From positions 791,967 to 855,966 of the forward strand of contig CM035315.1 in NCBI GenBank assembly GCA_002900995.3: DNA of 64,000 bases. Reading direction: 5' to 3'. Positions within the stretch are counted from its first letter, which is position 1. Each line of letters opens with the position of its first letter. Positions 63,135-64,000 of the stretch are shown here, piece after piece. The stretch comes from Ganoderma boninense (Eukaryota > Basidiomycota > Agaricomycetes > Polyporales > Polyporaceae). The notes beneath the pieces were generated by a model. The model was given only the letters and a program-made list of their open reading frames with translations. It was not told where the DNA came from and did not search any database. Both the position numbers and the translations under genes were made by a program.

Positions 63135-64000
63135 TCATAACTGGGCGCTGAGCAACTCGTAGTACGCCGTGTACTCGTCTGGAGTCATCTCTTCCTGGTC
63201 CTCCTCGGTGACCAAGGACAACGCCACCCGCCGTCCGTTCACTGATGGGGATAAGTTGACGTGGAAATGGAAACCAAGATAGATAAACACACAACAACGT
63301 ACCATATACAGTAGGATCATCCCCGGTGGCACCGCCCGCGGATGCCTCCTCGCCCCCGAAACCATTCACGACGATGGGCCCAGGTTCCGGTTCAACAAAG
63401 CTATCTGTCCGCTGCAGCTTGGGCGTGCTACCGCCAGTGCCGATGTCCTCTAGCGAACGCGACCGCTTCCGGTACTGGTTCAGAGAGTCGAGATACTCGA
63501 CGTTGGGCTTCACGTCTTCTTCCTCGCCGAACTCGCTCAGGCCCGGCGTGGGCCGAGTTGACGGGTCGACGGACGCAGCTAGCGAGGCATAGTACTGGTC
63601 GTAGTCTGCACAAGAAGAGTTCAGCATTGCCATAGCAGAAAAATGAACCGCAGTGACTCACAATCAGCCTCGTCTGTCTGCACAACCACAGGCTTCGTAT
63701 CGTCGCCATTCACAGACGGGACACCCTTCGGTGCGCCCAGGCCCCTCAGGATCGCGTCGTTCGAGCTCGGCAGCTTGTTCCCGTCCGCTCCTGAGGTGGC
63801 GTCGGCGCGTGCGTTCTCCTTGATACCGAGCGCAGTGAGATCTCCCGAGATCGTACTCTGCAGATGCCACTTCGGCAGGGCGTTCTGCTGCCTCTTCGCA
63901 GCGGCCTCGCGATCGCGCTCTGCCCGCGCCGCTTCCTCATCTTTGTCGCCCGACAGGACGATGCCGATCGTGTCACCCTGTCGACCCTCGCCGCCTGCAC
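63135..64000 (-). CDS. TFA1: Transcription initiation factor TFIIE alpha subunit, C-terminal part
   Basis: Partial: the gene runs off the right edge. Three exons are visible: 64000-63662, 63605-63303 and 63241-63135. The visible product starts within a charged region (KDEEAARAERDREAAAKRQQ) followed by LPKWHLQSTISGDLTALGIK, the conserved segment after the zinc ribbon of TFIIE-alpha. Then come an acidic region (SEFGEEEDVKPNVEYL) and the C-terminal VNGRRVALSLVTEEDQEEMT and PDEYTAYYELLSAQL. TFIIE recruits and regulates TFIIH at RNA polymerase II promoters. The winged helix and zinc ribbon must lie beyond the window. All visible junctions keep frame. Confidence 0.85.

Overview
The window looks like nuclear DNA of a basidiomycete, probably a wood-decay agaricomycete (polypore type). 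Coding frames are rich in G and C at third positions. Most genes carry many introns of about 50-80 bp with GTRNGT donors and CAG/TAG acceptors, and the gene content is that of a filamentous fungus. I derived all gene models by joining reading frames at splice sites by eye; none was checked by alignment or RNA.

Layout. 0-3.4 kb: a C2H2 zinc-finger gene with broken frames and a small Zn2Cys6 regulator, both minus strand. 5-7 kb: Lunapark (ER junctions). 8.4-11 kb: an SPFH/band-7 protein. 12.9-16.7 kb: trehalose-6-phosphate phosphatase, converging on a three-RRM Gbp2/Hrb1-like mRNA-binding protein (17.4-20.1 kb). 20.6-21.8 kb: a single-pass membrane protein. 23.6-25.5 kb: an MFSD5-type transporter. 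27-30 kb: SEC23. 30.1-36.3 kb: a tandem segmental duplication in which each unit carries a small Zn2Cys6 regulator; the second unit is expanded by a probable DNA-transposon insertion and a local tandem repeat. 37.2-38.2 kb: a short-chain dehydrogenase. 39.7-40.9 kb: mitochondrial Mam33/p32. 41.9-43.8 kb: another Zn2Cys6 regulator. 43.8-47.5 kb: coding-like fragments that I could not assemble. 47.5-49.9 kb: an auxin-efflux-carrier-family transporter. 51.1-52.0 kb: a Ser/Pro-rich protein. 52-56.4 kb: gene-poor. 56.5-57.2 kb: a small secreted Cys-rich protein with a duplicated domain. 59.0-60.0 kb: a MICOS (MIC26/27) subunit. 61.4-62.7 kb: an F-box protein. 63.1 kb to the end: the 3' part of TFIIE-alpha.

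Most genes are unlinked housekeeping functions: ER shaping, COPII coat, trehalose, mitochondrial cristae, general transcription and mRNA export. They do not form one pathway. The accessory part is the 30-36 kb duplication, where four Zn2Cys6 regulators of very similar small design occur in the window and the duplicated pair has CGG-N4-CCG palindromes upstream. No gene cluster of a recognisable new system was found.

A recurring feature is a one-base slip, usually in a short homopolymer, inside an otherwise well-conserved gene (eight genes). This looks more like consensus error than biology, but it needs read-level checking before any of these genes is called a pseudogene.
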